From positions 1-14,393 of the forward strand of contig CAKPLX010000028.1 of the NCBI GenBank assembly GCA_934167785.1: DNA of 14,393 nucleotides. Reading direction: 5' to 3'. Position 1 is the stretch's first letter, and the number at the start of each line of letters is the position of its first letter. A program made the translations under genes and the position numbers. The DNA comes from an uncultured Bacilli bacterium. GTDB lineage: Bacteria > Bacillota_I > Bacilli_A > RF39 > UBA660. Below the pieces are notes generated by a model that worked only from the letters and a program-made list of their open reading frames with translations, had not been told where the DNA came from and ran no database searches. Of this stretch, positions 14,184 through 14,393 are shown piece after piece.

Positions 14184-14393
14184 TCAAAAAGTTGTGTTAA
14201 ATTCTTTAGAAAATCTTTCATTTCTATTTAGCTCTTTTAATTCTATTACTTGTTCATCAATCACTACAAGTAAATTACCATTAAATGATTTAATAACTAA
14301 GCATTCTGTTTTTGGCCAAAAACATTTTAATTCATTGTTTAAATATGGTTGATAATATTTATTTTTGTATTTAATGGAATTACCATTATCAAT
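14184..14393 (-). pseudogene. ISNCY-family transposase fragment (runs off the right edge)
   Basis: Read from the right edge, 69 codons give IDNGNSIKYKNKYYQPYLNN, then a CLVIKSFNGNLLVVIDEQ stretch and ELKELNRNERFSKEF, ending at TGA 14184. This is the same C-terminal region as in the remnant at 651-1146. Over the first 63 bases the two copies differ at only three positions. Here the frame is intact where the other copy has lost 19 bases. The homology ends after KEF, whereas the other copy goes on for about 40 residues to HPWKISEFKKQQ; the fragment is thus truncated at its 3' end. Whether the 5' part beyond the window is intact cannot be seen. Confidence 0.75.

Noticed and set aside
13845..14221. 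Two minus-strand ORFs near the right end
   Set aside because: Lys/Phe/Ile/Asn-rich translations of AT-rich DNA. One overlaps the end of the DUF975-CmpB gene, and the other overlaps the transposase fragment in a different frame. No ribosome sites.
1..14393. tRNA, rRNA genes or a classic riboswitch
   Set aside because: No cloverleaf with a GTTCRA-type arm, no rRNA motifs, and no leader longer than about 180 bases with a recognisable aptamer pattern was seen by eye. A covariance-model scan would settle this.

Overview
The window is AT-rich DNA with strong AGGAGG-type ribosome binding sites, A-tract codon use and TAA/TAG/TGA all acting as stops. Dense single-gene transcription units are punctuated by T-tailed hairpins. 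With the gene content (class III prepilin signal, InlB-type repeats, DUF308, DUF975/CmpB and membrane-anchored XRE proteins), this suggests an uncultured low-GC Bacillota, such as a gut RF39/Erysipelotrichia-like bacterium. The lineage is an inference.

Left part (1-5480): surface proteins and insertion-sequence (IS) debris. Two paralogous minus-strand genes share almost the same promoter, a 10-bp-arm palindrome and the first ~105 codons. One enters from the left edge (1-326, only its 5' part visible). The other is complete (2210-5416). The complete one encodes a 1068-residue protein with a type IV prepilin N-terminus and several InlB/Flg_new-type repeats. A membrane-anchored 251-residue partner gene (1446-2201) is coupled to its stop codon, and a hairpin ends the unit. 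Between the paralogs lie a small orphan ORF (443-667) and a frameshifted ISNCY-type transposase remnant (651-1146).

Middle part (5481-8950): a decayed two-helix membrane-protein gene; a PncC/CinA-C amidohydrolase with an altered motif; a two-gene unit of an HMA metallochaperone and a membrane-anchored XRE regulator; a thioredoxin-like lipoprotein with a cysteine-rich tail; and a convergent HdeD/DUF308 membrane protein that shares a bidirectional terminator with it.

Right part (8950-14393): an unrecognised gene broken into two frames exactly at tandem A-AAA-AAC / A-AAA-AAG slippery heptamers (9080-10242); a dGTPase-family HD phosphohydrolase; an unrecognised 246-residue protein in an operon with a 520-residue DUF975-CmpB fusion membrane protein; and, at the right edge, a second ISNCY transposase fragment on the minus strand. 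The two transposase fragments are closely related and point towards each other, bracketing about 13 kb.

The items most worth a second look are the slippery-site split gene, the two surface-protein genes whose shared 5' cassettes differ only by silent changes, and the pilin-type signal on an InlB-repeat adhesin.
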